Positions 1 through 11,425 of a stretch of DNA of 64,000 bases are shown here, piece after piece. Under the pieces are notes generated by a model. It ran no database searches. It was not told the DNA's origin and saw only the letters and a program-made list of their open reading frames with translations. Position numbers and translations under genes: made by a program. The stretch spans positions 10,317,501 through 10,381,500 of the forward strand of contig OX387610.1 in NCBI GenBank assembly GCA_947568835.1. Reading direction: 5' to 3'. Each line of letters starts with the position of its first letter. Positions within the stretch are counted from its first letter, which is position 1. The DNA comes from Protonemura montana (Eukaryota; Arthropoda; Insecta; Plecoptera; Nemouridae).

Positions 1-2732
1 CTCGTTGGACCCGGTCGGCCCTACCTCGTTTGTGCCACTCCCCGTTGCCGGCGATCCCTCCTCGCCCTGTCCGGTGCCGCACGGCGCACGCGTTGCCCAC
101 ACGTGATTGCACGAACTGGAGTCTGTATCCCACACTGTGCCCTCCGCGCAGTCGAACTCGTAGCGTGTGAACGCGCCTGCTCCGGCGTCAACACAGCGCA
201 CAAACTTCTTGCAGTTGCCGGGGATGCCGAAGAACCCAGATGATGTGCATGGACTGCCGCTGCCTCCACTGCCTCCACTTCCTCCACTTCCTCCATCGCC
301 ACCACTTCCTGGGCTTCCACCGTGACCACCGTTGTTGTTTCCCTGGTCCGATGGGTCTCCATTTCCTCCGCTTCCACCATTGCCAGGACTACCACCATTT
401 CCTCCGCTTCCACCACTTCCAGGACTACCACCATTTCCTCCGCTTCCACCATTGCCAGGACTACCACCATTTCCTCCGCTTCCACCACTTCCAGGACTAC
501 CACCATTTCCTCCGCTTCCACCACTTCCAGGATTTCCACCATTTCCACCCTGGTTTCCATTGTTATTGCCTTGTTGCCATTGGTTGTTGTTGCCACCGTT
601 TCCTCCTTGGCCTCCACTTCCTCCGCTCCCTCCGCTTCCACCACTTCCAGGACTACCACCATTTCCACCCTGGCCTCCATTGTTATTGCCTTGTTGCCAT
701 TGGTTGTTGTTGCCACCGTTTCCTCCTTGGCCTTCACTTCCTCCACTTCCACCACTTCCAGGACTACCACCATTTCCGCCCTGGCCGCCATTGTTGTTGC
801 CTTGTCCCTCTTGGCCTCCCTGTCCTTGCTGGCTTCCGTCTCCTGTACCACAAGGAGCCCTCGCCGCCCAAGCATGGTTACATCCATTGGTATCGGCGTC
901 CCAGACAGTTCCTTCAGCGCAGTCAAAGTCGTACTTGGTGAACGCACCGTTGCCGTCCTCCACGCAGCGGTAAAACTTCTTGCAGTTTCCTTCGACGCTG
1001 TAGAAGCCTGCAGAGCTGCACTTGCCATTGGTCGCTGGATGGACATGGGTCGACGATCCGTCGGTAGAGGTGCCCTGATTTCCGCCAGTGGCTCCGTTTC
1101 CTCCATCGCTTCCAGATCCTCCACTGCCTCCTTGTCCCCACTGGCCATTGTCGCCTCCATTACCGCCTTGGCCTCCATTTCCACCATCGCCTCCACTTCC
1201 TCCACTTCCGCCCTGGCCGCCATTGTTATTGCCTTGTTGCCATTGGCCATTGTCGCCTCCATTACCGCCTTGGCCTCCATTTCCACCATCGCCTCCACTT
1301 CCTCCACTTCCTCCTTGTCCCCATTGGCCATTGTCGCCTCCATTACCACCGTTGCCTCCATTTCCACCATCACCTCCATTTCCGCCACTGCCACCTTGTC
1401 CCCATTGGCCATTTTCGCCTCCATTACCGCCGTTGCCTCCATTTCCACCATCCCCTCCACTTCCACCACTACCTCCTTGTCCCCATTGGCCATTGTCGCC
1501 TCCATTTCCACCATCGCCTCCACTTCCTCCACTTCCGCCCTGGCCGCCATTGTTATTGCCTTGTTGCCATTGGCTGTTGTCGCCGCCATTACCTCCTTGG
1601 CCTCCATTTCCACCATCGCCTCCACTTCCGGCACTGCCTCCTTGTCCGCCATTGTTGTTGCCTTGTCCCCCTTGGCCTCCCTGTCCTTGCTGGCTTCCGT
1701 CTCCTGTACCACAAGGAGCCCTCGCCGCCCAAGCATGGTTACATCCATTGGTATCGGCGTCCCAGACAGTTCCTTCGGCGCAGTCAAAGTCGAACTTGGT
1801 GAACGCACCGTTGCCGTCCTCCACGCAGCGGTAGAATTTCTTGCAGTTTCCTTCGACACCGTAGAAGCCGGCAGAGCTGCACTTGCCATTGCCTTGCCCC
1901 GAGCCGGCTGGCTTACCACTCTCCGAGGGTCCTTGCCATTGGTTGTTGCCGGGCGCTGCAGTGGGTTGCTCCCAGCTGGGAGGTGAGGTAACAGGATTGG
2001 GACTTGGTGGCGGTTGCTCTTCCACCCATTGTCCGTTGTCTTCCTGTTCTGACGGCGGTGCCCACTGTCCATTATCGCCTCCTGGCTGCTCGACCCATTG
2101 TCCGTTGTCACCGTTGTCGCCTCCCGAAGAGGCGCCCCCCGTTCCACATCGACCGCCTACCGCCCACGCATAGTTACACGTATTGGCTTGCGAGTCCCAT
2201 ACGGTTCCCGCTCCGCAGTCGAAGTCGTAACGTCGATAACCCCCATTGCCATCGGGAACGCACCGATAAAACTTATTACAGTCGGTTTCGTGAGCGTTGA
2301 ACCCTGCCGACGAGCAGCCGGCAGCCGAGACTAGACTCGCAGACTCTGGTTGACTGGCCGGCGCGGGGTTGGGTACCTCGTTACCGTGATCGGGATGCCC
2401 GGCAGACTCTGACAGACCGTCGACTTGGTCGTGGTAGTCGTCGTGCGCGATGCCGCCGCACTCGACGCGCGCTGTGTGCGTGGGTAGGTTGCAGGACGCG
2501 ATCGCCGGGTCGAAGATCGTGTTTTGTGAGCATTGGAATTGGTATGCGGTTAGGTCGGGGTTGGTGCGTAGGTCGCGGGTTTGGAATAGGGAGCGGTAGT
2601 AGAGAGAGTTGCGGGTGGAGGCGGTGTCCACGCAACGGAAGAAAGAACGACAGTCGTTGGGGTTGGCGAAGAAACCAGCCGATGGACAGTCGAATTTAGC
2701 TGTGCGCTGGTGTGGGTTGGGTAGGGCTCGGC
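1..2732 (-). CDS. Large exon of a secreted peritrophin-like chitin-binding protein (partial)
   Basis: A single reading frame on the minus strand (codon high ends at coordinates divisible by 3) encodes five CBM14/peritrophin-A domains. Their first cysteines are at about 2688, 2316, 1881, 1020 and 249. The last reads C-x11-C-x5-C-x14-C-x12-C-x9-C, the classic six-cysteine pattern, with the aromatic core KKFVRC/KKFYRC and the motif EGTVWD. Such domains bind chitin in peritrophic matrix, cuticle or other extracellular coats. Domains 1 and 2 are separated by a short acidic/Pro linker, 2 and 3 by a linker with repeated NGQW, and 3-4 and 4-5 by long Gly/Asn/Ser-rich repeats. The exon starts after an acceptor (tctttacgttccag, AG at 2734-2733) in phase 1. 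No in-frame Met was found near its start, so the initiator must lie upstream; the exon at 21931-22003 fits. The gene continues beyond position 1, so the C-terminus is unseen. No membrane segment is visible. Long open frames in other phases here are by-products of the GGN-rich repeats. Confidence 0.9.
262..842 (-). repeat. Coding Gly/Ser/Asn-rich repeat between CBM14 domains 4 and 5
   Basis: Units of about 30-60 bp read as GGSGGNGGSPG on the minus strand, with larger blocks holding GGNNNQWQQGNNN. Alternating near-identical blocks (about 370-540) differ at single bases, which suggests unequal exchange. The low-complexity, glycine-rich spacer is probably a flexible or silk-like extracellular linker (inference). 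Confidence 0.85.
1085..1690 (-). repeat. Coding Gly/Asp/Asn-rich repeat with NGQW motifs between domains 3 and 4
   Basis: On the minus strand the translation is runs of GGNGGDNGQWGQGG-type units about 50-60 bp long, repeated roughly ten times with small changes. The regularly spaced Trp (NGQW) also appears in the linker between domains 2 and 3, so the same motif was spread within the gene. A length polymorphism between individuals would be expected. Confidence 0.85.
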
Positions 2733-2880
2733 CTGGAACGTAAAGATTAGGGGTGTGTTAGAGGAGTCTGTGAAAGAATCTGTAATGTTTTACTTGTATC
2801 CTAACAGTAATCAATAGTAATAATAAATAATGAAATAATATTAGCGAGAATTTAACTGCGTTTTTCATTCTTATGAACCA

Positions 2881-3264
2881 AACGGTTTGATGTGATGGAA
2901 ACACCGATTCTCTTGTGATTATCGAGGATAAGAACTCTGCGTTGGGTGTCGGGAATTTGATGAGTGACCATCATGCAAGTGGCCAGTACTGTTCAAGGGA
3001 ATGAGGCTGGAGGGATTAAACTGTTTACAACAATTTAATTTGCATTGCTTTTCAATCTCTCGACAGCAATTTGTGAAGGAATCTTGTTGTTCGCGTTTCA
3101 CCATCCTTCGGAAGGGACGTTAAGCCGGTAGCGGGTTACGTGCTGGTAGTGGTTCTCCCTCGTCACTTCTAGGCAGATTAGGTTGTACACCATCTTTATC
3201 ATCACCAACTCATGAACAGTGCCACGGGGCCCGTTGTCAAAACAATGCTTATACCAAACAAACC
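2881..3264 (+). mobile_element. 5S-derived SINE, diverged near-full-length copy
   Basis: It begins AACGGTTTGATG, has a decayed 5S-like head (GATGAGTGACCATCAT) and the central block CTCGACAGC...CCTTCGGAAGGGACGTTAAGCCGG. It ends with the tail GCCACGGGGCCCGTTGTC followed by an altered GTCGTTAAAC region. Compare the clean copy at 59459-59904. Many substitutions make it an old copy. Confidence 0.85.
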
Positions 3265-6200
3265 CCACTTACCAATCAATTGCCATTCTTGTTGGTACGT
3301 TTTAAATGCTAGAATTGATCTACCACGTCAAGGTTTTGGTTCCTGGCCTACTTCTTTCCTGATTAAATGCCCATGCTACCTCATAACTATCCTGAGACAA
3401 GAAAGTAAAAGAAGAACTGTTTAGGTAGGGGTTGTTGACCACATAAAATATATCCTCAAACCTTAAACTCTTTGGAAACGGTTCATGGGACGTCGTCAGA
3501 CCACGGTCAGCCTGCTCCTTGCATGAAATAAGTTGTTACCATGGAAGACTTCGCTCATCCAAGTCGTAGCTGCAGGCTCGTTGTCATAACAACAGACAGT
3601 TAATTAAACAACAAATCACCACGCCTGTCTGATCGTGCCAGTGAAATATTTGTATTGTTGGCGTTGAATACGTTTCCTTGTTTGATGAACTGCTCTTTCA
3701 CCCACCGGTTCACGGTTCACGATTCACGGTTCACGGTTGACTCGCTACTCGTAAAAACGGTTAAAAATAACAGACATTTGATTTTTAACAATCTTCCTTC
3801 GGTAACATCTCTGAGAAATGTAAAAAAGTCTTGCTAAAATCGTAGATCGAAAATGTATCGATATTGTACGTCGTAATTATTCAATTGTAGAGATTTGTTT
3901 TCTAAAATGGTAGCCGCAGGCGCCATTGGGTGGCAGCTACCATTGCCACGTGTTGCCGGCTCGTTTTCTCAGCAGAAAGTTCAACATTTACACCGGGTCT
4001 CTGAATTTACCTATAAACTCATTGATATTGACCATGTCCAGAGGAGCAAGCTCGCTCCAATATTATAAGAATCCTTTCTAATCAATTCCTTTTCTTGTTT
4101 TTTTTTCAGAGTAAGGTAAGCTCCTAAGCCAGTCTCACCCTGTCACGCTTTGATATGGGTGGCCAGTTTAGTCCAAACTCACGAGGAACCAGCTGCAGCC
4201 AGCGATTCCCAAAAAAGGTAGGATCCAAAGGAACAGGTTGGTCTGGCATCTTATCAGATGGCTCGTCTATAAGCGTCAAAATCTGCACCATTACACGGTT
4301 ACAGTTGCCCACAAACACGATTACAGCATCAGAGATAAGGGCGACCAGGCAGGAAAACTGTTGATCGAACACAAATTTGCTGATTGTAAAAATATGATCC
4401 AGTTCTTTAAACAATGGTATAATAATATTTTTCACATATCCGAGATGCGATAGAAATATTATATTTATATCAGATCGTCGTGTATCATAATACCGCCTCT
4501 GGCAATCACGTTTGCATCGTGAAGCTTTGATAGCCGGGTTTGATGCTTTATAAAAATGCTGTACCGGAATTTGCATTGAAACTGCTTGCAGGTTGGAATT
4601 TAAAATTTGATACCAGCTTTGCAAAAGTCACTAGTTTCATTATTTTGAGAAGTCGAAAGAAACTTTTTATGTGCGGAGGCATTACGTATGAAGCTCTTCC
4701 ACCTGTCTTTGAAACATTGAGATTCAATTTGGAGACCTTTTAGAATTTTTTTCATTCGAAAGACTCAGGTACCTATAAATATCGTTAAATGGTCAGTCCA
4801 TACCATGCATTCAACCAAAAATACTAAAGATAGTTTTTATATTAATGATATGTATTCATTTGGCGAAAAGCTGATTCCCCTTTAAAAATATTCATGTTGT
4901 TATCGTCACAGTCGGAAAACCATCAATTTCTGAGCCTAACACATAATAATCATTCTTCGTAAGCATCAATTTATCAAATTAAAAAAAAAAACGTGCACAA
5001 AACAAATAGACGAATTTGTCGACGGCGAGCCGGTTTCGCGAAACGTACTTAGCTAAACCATCTCATGAGATCCAAACACTTTAATTACTTCTTGTTTCGC
5101 TTTTAATAAATTATCATATAATCACTCTAATTGCACAACAGAAATCTAATTCATTTACGAGACGTTGACCCGCGAATTGGAACGACGCGATCCGATTAAG
5201 AATTCCAGACGCGTCGAGCGCTAAACATGGCGACGGGCGCCTCTTGTACGGAAGAAATATCTGGTTTCGCGCGGCCGAAAGAACGGAATTTCATTTGCAA
5301 ACTCCTAAATCTTGGCGCGGCAAAGTCCACGAGGCCTGCGGCTTTGTGATCCTCTTCAGGGGCCACAGAAAAGACGTAGATATCTGTATAATTAAGAGGT
5401 CTGACGAAAGCAGAGCGCGAAATCCGTATGCTAATTTCTTTTTTCGACGCCCTTTGGTTTAATGTTCTTAAAGGCGGTGATGGATAGTTGAGAGGAACAC
5501 CCGTTGTGTTGGTCGACAATACTGGATGGGTACTGACCAACGACTATGATCTCTGCATATGGTTTAGTCCAAATGAAATATACGAGTTCTTTCCAAGTTA
5601 TTCAGAAGAAGATTGGCAATTCTGAGAGAACACAAGCACAAGAAACATCTACGACCGTAAATGATTTTTCAATCCGTGATTTTCACTGTAGCTCTGTAAA
5701 ATAACCGTAACAGCAATAAAGTTTTGAGGTTGAATATTACTCAATCAACAAATTTTTGAAATATCAGATCCGCTACATGATTTTTCTTTTATACACATGA
5801 AAGAACGACTATACGTTTGATAAACTGTGTAACATCAAATATCTCACGGTAAATAATTTCGTTTGCTTATACTGATGTTAGAAAATAACTTGGCTAAGTA
5901 GAAAGATGTTTTAATACAAGAATCCAAGCCAGAGATGAAACGGTTCCTAAAACGGACGCGTGCTGTAATATTTCAAAGTGAAATACGACACGCAGCAGGT
6001 TCAACGTAGCGCGCGGTGCTGTCTCAGGACTTAATTGCTAACAAACTTATCTCTGAATATGAATTAAGTTCCTATGTTAACCATGAATGTCTTGGCAGAA
6101 AATAGGTTCAAAGTTTAGTGTGCCAAGCTCGCGAGGTTGTCGCCAGAGTCGCCACGTTGTTTGTGTGCTAATTTCAAACGGAATCGAGTGGGCCAAGCAA

Positions 6201-6603
6201 GTTTATGACGCATTCGTTGCGAATTTTATTTTTTCCTGTGTCCATGACTGTCGGATGTCATTTCCGCGAGTTTGTGCCAAAAAAAGACGGTTTTTTCCCT
6301 CGTTATCCTAGCTGATCTAGAGGCTGGAGTTGAATGGTCAATTGCAAAGTGCATTGTTGTGTTGTGATCAACGTGAATTGACCGACTCGACAGCAATGCA
6401 CGTTTCTGTGATGAAATATAGGTGTGCTGAGTTGAAATTCAAAGTTGAGACGTTGTTTAATAACCCAGCAAAGTTAAGTTTGCGATCGGAATCGCTATTT
6501 TCTTTTACGCATTCATTCTGAACGCTTGCCAAAATTCATATAAAAAGTAATTGTTAAATTTTACTAAACCATTTTCTTCGTGCATTTCTTTGCTGCTTAA
6601 CAG
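3265..6603. other. Intronic stretch without a supported gene
   Basis: It contains a five-copy GGTTCAC-type heptamer at 3707-3741 and an inverted repeat ATGGTAGC...GCTACCAT at 3907-3943. A CpG-rich patch at about 5160-5460 has a 40-codon ORF starting at 5227. A 166-codon unrecognised open frame lies at 4124-4624 on the minus strand, with competing open frames on the plus strand. None has a recognisable product. Confidence 0.5.
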
Positions 6604-6732
6604 CACAATGCTTTTTCGTCAAAAGTCTTGCCATTGAGATAGATTATGATGATGATAAAGAGGAAAACGAACCAAGGGAGCCAGAGATAGCAGACGGGGC
6701 AAAGGTTAAAGCCGTGCCCAGAAGGAAACGAG
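6604..6732 (+). CDS. Candidate internal exon, acidic region followed by RRKR
   Basis: A strong acceptor (ttctttgctgcttaacag, AG at 6602-6603) is followed by 129 bp with one frame open throughout and ending CGAG|GTGAGG, a good donor. Both boundaries are phase 1, so the exon is symmetrical. The translation starts QCFFVKSLAIEIDYDDD, continues with an acidic KEENEPREPE stretch and ends KVKAVPRRKRG. The basic end could be a proprotein-convertase site or a nuclear signal; neither is shown. I do not recognise the family and could not find partner exons. It lies inside the intron inferred for the minus-strand peritrophin gene, so it would belong to a nested plus-strand gene. It could be a chance open frame. 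Confidence 0.3.
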
Positions 6733-6894
6733 GTGAGGACACCAGGTGCTGACTTAACCTAGCATAATCTAACCTATCATTTGCTTCTGTTGAAAAAAGC
6801 ATGCCAAATTTTTTGCTTGTATATTTTATTTTCTGTTACCCCCCACTGATTCACAGATAATCATCTCTGGGTAACCATCTCTAGACAAAAATAG

Positions 6895-6975
6895 CAGTTA
6901 TTACTTGGAGATGTCCACTCTCTGACCGTGAAAAGATGGCGACCATTGCTTGTAGATAGCTTCTACCTGGGCGTA
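6895..6975 (-). repeat. Dispersed 45-bp repeat, about 1.5 degenerate units
   Basis: On the minus strand it reads AGCTATCTACAAGCAATGG then CACGGTCAGAGAGTGGACATCTCC. This matches the unit tandemly repeated at 44605-45065. Confidence 0.6.
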
Positions 6976-8884
6976 CATGAGACTAGCAGAAAAAGCCCGT
7001 CTAGATCGTCTGTCAACCTGCTAAACGAGATATCAGGTGCACTGCAAAGCATTGTTGTCGTTGGTGTTGGAGAGAGATGACCTCTGATCGATGCTGCAAT
7101 TACGTCTCGTTATCCTCATTGTCAGCCAATGACCTGTCAGTTACGCAGGGCAAGGCAGGAATTCTTGCTGGTCGCTTTACTTTCAGCAATGATCTGGTGT
7201 TAGGAAATTATCGATTCTCGCTTGAAAAGGTTGGCTTTTATTTTTGCGATTTAAGAATATAAATGCGATGTGCTGAACAGTTTTGATACAAGGGAAAAAT
7301 CTAAAAGAATCGTTTCTTGTGTGATACGTTTCATATCATAGCATTTTATTTAGGATTTGGAGGGATACATTAATAAGGGTCGATTGTATATTGCTGTCAT
7401 CTTAAAAGCGTGAAGAAAAAACTCTTCGAGTTGTTCTTCCCTACGCCCTGTCGTACGTGGGTATTTATTTATAACGTATTGTATTTAATTTTATTGTAAC
7501 CATTATTGGTTAGCCACGATTGTCCATCCTTATTGTAAACCTATCACATTGTTGTGTATTCAAATTTCTCAAATGGTAACTTTAAGAATAAATAAGATAG
7601 TGAAACAAAAAGAAAACTGTTAGCTAGAAGTTTTGGCCGAAGGTTTTAAAATGGTTCGCCATAAGTAAAACGTATTGATATGGATCTTAAAAAAAAAGTG
7701 AATATTTTAACACCGCATTCATAGAGGCTTTCGTGCATTTTTCATTCACTTCATCTGTAAAATCCATTACCGTATAATCCTCGCCCTAGGGTGGGTTCCT
7801 ATCCGAATCACGCGCAGAGCCCCACCGTTCCCTGCATTCGTAGGTGGTATATATGCAAATCAAGCCATCGAGGTAAACGACCATCTGAGTATCTTGAACC
7901 AAAAAAGCGCCCACAGCTTAAAGTTAATTCGCGAAAATTATCATCTGAAACCGCGGTCCGGTCCCCGAACTCGGGGTAGGGTGCTGCCAATCAAGTAGCC
8001 CGGCGACCACGCGTTCCGACATAGTTTTCCTTAAAAACCTAACCAGTTTAACTAACAAAAATCACGTCTTGCCACACATAAGTAGTGAGAATGTTTTTTT
8101 TTTCTGCTCTTGTTCACCTTCGGGCGGGTTTTGTCTCTAAAATGTCGAAATTGTTCGTGAACTTGACTCGATTCATCCTTGAGAGTGGTTGATGAACCGG
8201 CTGTGTCTTAAGTGTTGTCCTATCACTTTCAATCCTACCGTGAATTAGGTTTTTTTTCTGCGCAAATTATAGGAAGCAATCGGAAATCGATCGCTTCATC
8301 TCGGAACACGTTTTGTCGACTTCCGTCATCGACTCCGGTATGGTTCAATGGTGAACGGTTTTTTTTTACGGAAGACCGGGATTTCATTGATGTCAAAGAC
8401 GTTGGTAAATGAAAGGAATAAAGACTGTACAGCGAGAATAGATGTAATTCCTGCGATATTTCAAAGGGGATTTAACAATAATTTTTCCCTGCTGCACCTA
8501 TCTGAATAAATCTTTCTTATTGTTGCTGTAACTTATTAATGCTGTGCATTCAAAGAAAGTGCACTTAAATCACGCGCAAAATGAAGCATCGTCTTCCGCT
8601 AGAATAATTAATCATCTTGAAAATCGTAATTAAATATCTATAGTAATTCAAAACGGCACATCCTGGTTGAATATTAAATTCCTCAAAACGATAAAAACAC
8701 GAAGACGTCCTTCAAATTAATGAAACGACTAAAAAACGCTGAACCACATTTTTCCGCGGTCATGTAAACAATTTTCTTCACCTCCTCACCCGAGAAAAGG
8801 TTATTAATCTATAAAATTATGCAACCTCTGTATAAGCGCACAGAGCCTAGCACAGCGGGTGCCAGTAACATAATCTGCATTGCG
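6976..8884. other. Intronic stretch without a supported gene
   Basis: No convincing exon. An octamer ATGCAAAT lies just after TATATAT near 7850, and a short GC-rich palindrome CCCCGAACTCGGGG lies near 7963. Short open frames at 7791-7990 on both strands have no recognisable product. Confidence 0.4.
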
Positions 8885-9000
8885 AACCCTGCACAGCCAG
8901 AGAGCGGCCATTTCTTGTACACAGTAACTCTCTGACCGTGCAGACATGGCGGCGATCACTCGAAGACAGCCACTCTCTCTAAATGCACAGACTGGCTGAC
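8885..9000 (-). repeat. Dispersed 45-bp repeat, two to three degenerate units
   Basis: On the minus strand it holds GAGAGAGTGGCTGTC, GCCGCCATGTCTGCACGG and TCAGAGAGTTAC, the same order of blocks as the array near 44.6 kb. Its presence creates a 111-codon minus-strand open frame at 8804-9139, which I do not regard as a gene. Confidence 0.6.
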
Positions 9001-9884
9001 AATCATCTATTTCCATCACCACCAAGAAATGAAGAACGGTCAGACGATTATAAAAACCTAGGCCACAACCACAAGGAGTGCCCCATTTAACAATCGCCAT
9101 GCAAAACCACACACACTCAGACAGATGATAAAAAATCACCTCTCAGGCATCTGAGCTCTAATTTATTCGCGACATATCATAGCTCAGTTTCCGCGTGGCA
9201 CTCACGGATAGCTGCTGATGGCTCAGAGAAGGCACCCTGGGTGTGGCATCATTACAAAATGCACCTCCAGTCTTGCCAAGAGGACTTATTAAAAGAGTTT
9301 TTCATATATTCAATGAGCAGTTGCAGCTGGATTTGGAATTAATTATGCGAAGATGTGTTTTACCGTACGAATTCGTATAGCATCCCCGTTTCTTCGGGTG
9401 GGTGTGACGTTAACAAGAACCGTTTGCCTGGGTGGAGTGCTGATTAAATTACCATGTCTTGACATTTTCACGAAGCGGTCTTGTTTCGGAAGGGCTTCGC
9501 CTTAAATTCATTCTTCACGGGTCATCTTTCCCGATATCAGGTCTATTAGTTAGCTAACGGAAGTTATGGAGACGGTGATATTTTGTAAAATACGCGTCGT
9601 GTAGGTCAGAGTTGATTCCGTTTCATCGATCGACGGTCGTAAAACTAAATTACCGGCGATGTATATATATATATCTATGTTCGATACCGAGATGTACTGA
9701 ATGTTATGAGCACAATTCTGATTCAATTGAAAATCTATGATGGAACTGGCACAGTTTGAAACAACTAACTCCAAAAGTATTCTCTTGTGTGTCAAAATAA
9801 CAATAGTTTTCACCAAAAAGTAGTTTTCCTGGCATTGCTAGAACTTTCTATTTATGGGAAATGGAAATAGACTGAAAAAATATG

Positions 9885-9957
9885 AAACCGAATTGGATTA
9901 CGAACCCGGGACCTCCCAATTGCCGGTCGGGTTCTCTTCCAAATGAGCTATTCGGGC
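9885..9957 (-). mobile_element. tRNA-like SINE head, second copy
   Basis: On the minus strand the 5' end GCCCGAATAGCTCA is identical to the copy at 15750. An anticodon-like stem CCCGA/TTGGG encloses a loop with GGC, and the T-arm GGGTTCGTAATCC is partly disrupted. The following bases (TTTTTTCAGTCTATTTCC) resemble those after the other copy, which argues for a retroposed family rather than two tRNA genes. Confidence 0.6.
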
Positions 9958-9999
9958 ACACGTATTCCGGTTTTCACCGGGTGGTATAAAAGGTCCGCT

Positions 10000-11382
10000 C
10001 AAAGAGGGATTATTTATCATTTACATTATTTTACAGACATTATTTTCACACACATTCAATTTATTTCTCACATAAAAGGTGTGCTGTAACAAATAATTAT
10101 CCTAAAAACATTAAGACAATGGCTGACAGCTTCCTGCACCTTACCGCGATCAAAATCAATTGCTACCATTGTCTAAAAATCAGCAAATCGCACTTGACGA
10201 TAACCGACATATGAAAGACCATCATTAACCTCACTTTTCTAGCGATCATTGGTTTGTCGTTTCACCTGAATGGATCCAGCCTCTGAACGGACGAAGCTGC
10301 GCGGGACATATGGCCTTGTGTCGTAGTACAGAAGACGTGGTTGTAGTAATATGTAAATCCATGGTAAATCTATGCGTTCACGCGCAACCAACGCCGCTAA
10401 TGAAGGTACAACAGGTAAAAAACGATAATTGATGTTCAAGTGGAACACTAATTGCAGGGTTACATGTGATTCCTTTGTTTCCTGGATGAGTGCGTCGTCT
10501 ATCTGTCAAACGGAGACCATTGTGCTTTGCTTGATTTTTTTCTTTTGTTTTGTTTTGGTAGATTCTTTACAATCATCCGAATAAATGGACCTACTTTTAG
10601 ATTAAAAGCAGTTTAAGTAGCGGTTTAACATGTGTGTTTTGTTAGCGATTGAATAAATTAGTTAATTAAGTTAGTTGGAATCATAAATATTTGCAAAATT
10701 GTTCTGTTTGACGAAGTGATTTTATAAAATTTAACTAATGGAATTTTAGTCTGCACGAAATGGTCATATATTTGATTGCGTTTATTATTTGCACCGTTTT
10801 TTGCATACACACAAAGTTAATCGTATGCAAACGAATTTACTGCTTTTAATCGATTTCTGCCAGTAAATGTGCCTGCATTTTACTACGTGGTTGTAAAGCG
10901 ATCTTCATTTTCGGCTCAATGGTGTGGAAAAAAATGCAATAAAAATATATTTATGGCTGCCGAATGTTACATGACTTCGTTTTATCACGTACGAATCGGT
11001 TACAATAAAACTCTGCGGACATTTATTGCACATTTTATCTTTCAAGATTAGCATAATACAACCTGACTCACGAAGCCCACACTCTCCCTGCTTGAGCCCA
11101 GTTTTAGAAATATTTGTCCAGTGGTCGGGATTGCGGTAAAACAGACATAAGGAAATCGAGTGGAGATGAAATAATTGGACTACTGTCTGGTGTAAGGTCA
11201 CCGCACGCCGTGGGTTTCAGGTAAGGCAGTGTAACAATGGTGTGGGCTTCGAGTCTGACTTGTCTCTCAACAAGTCTGGTGTTGAAATCAGATAGGGTCA
11301 ACGGACAGTTTTCCAAATGTTTTCCGTGTGGGGCAGGCGTTTGGGCAGCGTTTGCGTGCGCGTTTTAATATTTAATTTCATT
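10000..11382. other. Intronic stretch with nothing recognised
   Basis: AT-rich sequence. Short open frames at 10239-10448 and 11104-11316 (minus) have no recognisable domain or splice support. Confidence 0.4.
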
Positions 11383-11425
11383 GTGCTTAACGACGCACTG
11401 TATTGTTAACGGATCACGTTGCGTT
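11383..11425 (-). mobile_element. 5S-derived SINE, 3' tail fragment
   Basis: TGTGCTTAACGACGCACTG followed by TATTGTTAACGG is the reverse complement of the SINE tail (CAGTGCGTCGTTAAAC). Only about 40 bp is left. Confidence 0.55.

Noticed and set aside
21-2147. 708-codon minus-strand open frame and long plus-strand frames over the same region
   Set aside because: They are off-frame readings of GGN-rich coding repeats. The frame with five six-cysteine domains is a different one and is consistent across 2.7 kb.
4111-4216. Strong acceptor (tttttttttcag) and donor (AAAAAAG|GTAGGA) suggesting a plus-strand exon
   Set aside because: No frame is open from acceptor to donor in a sensible way. Frames are open on both strands and the peptide is not recognised.
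8804-9139. 111-codon minus-strand ORF
   Set aside because: It is largely made of the dispersed 45-bp repeat.
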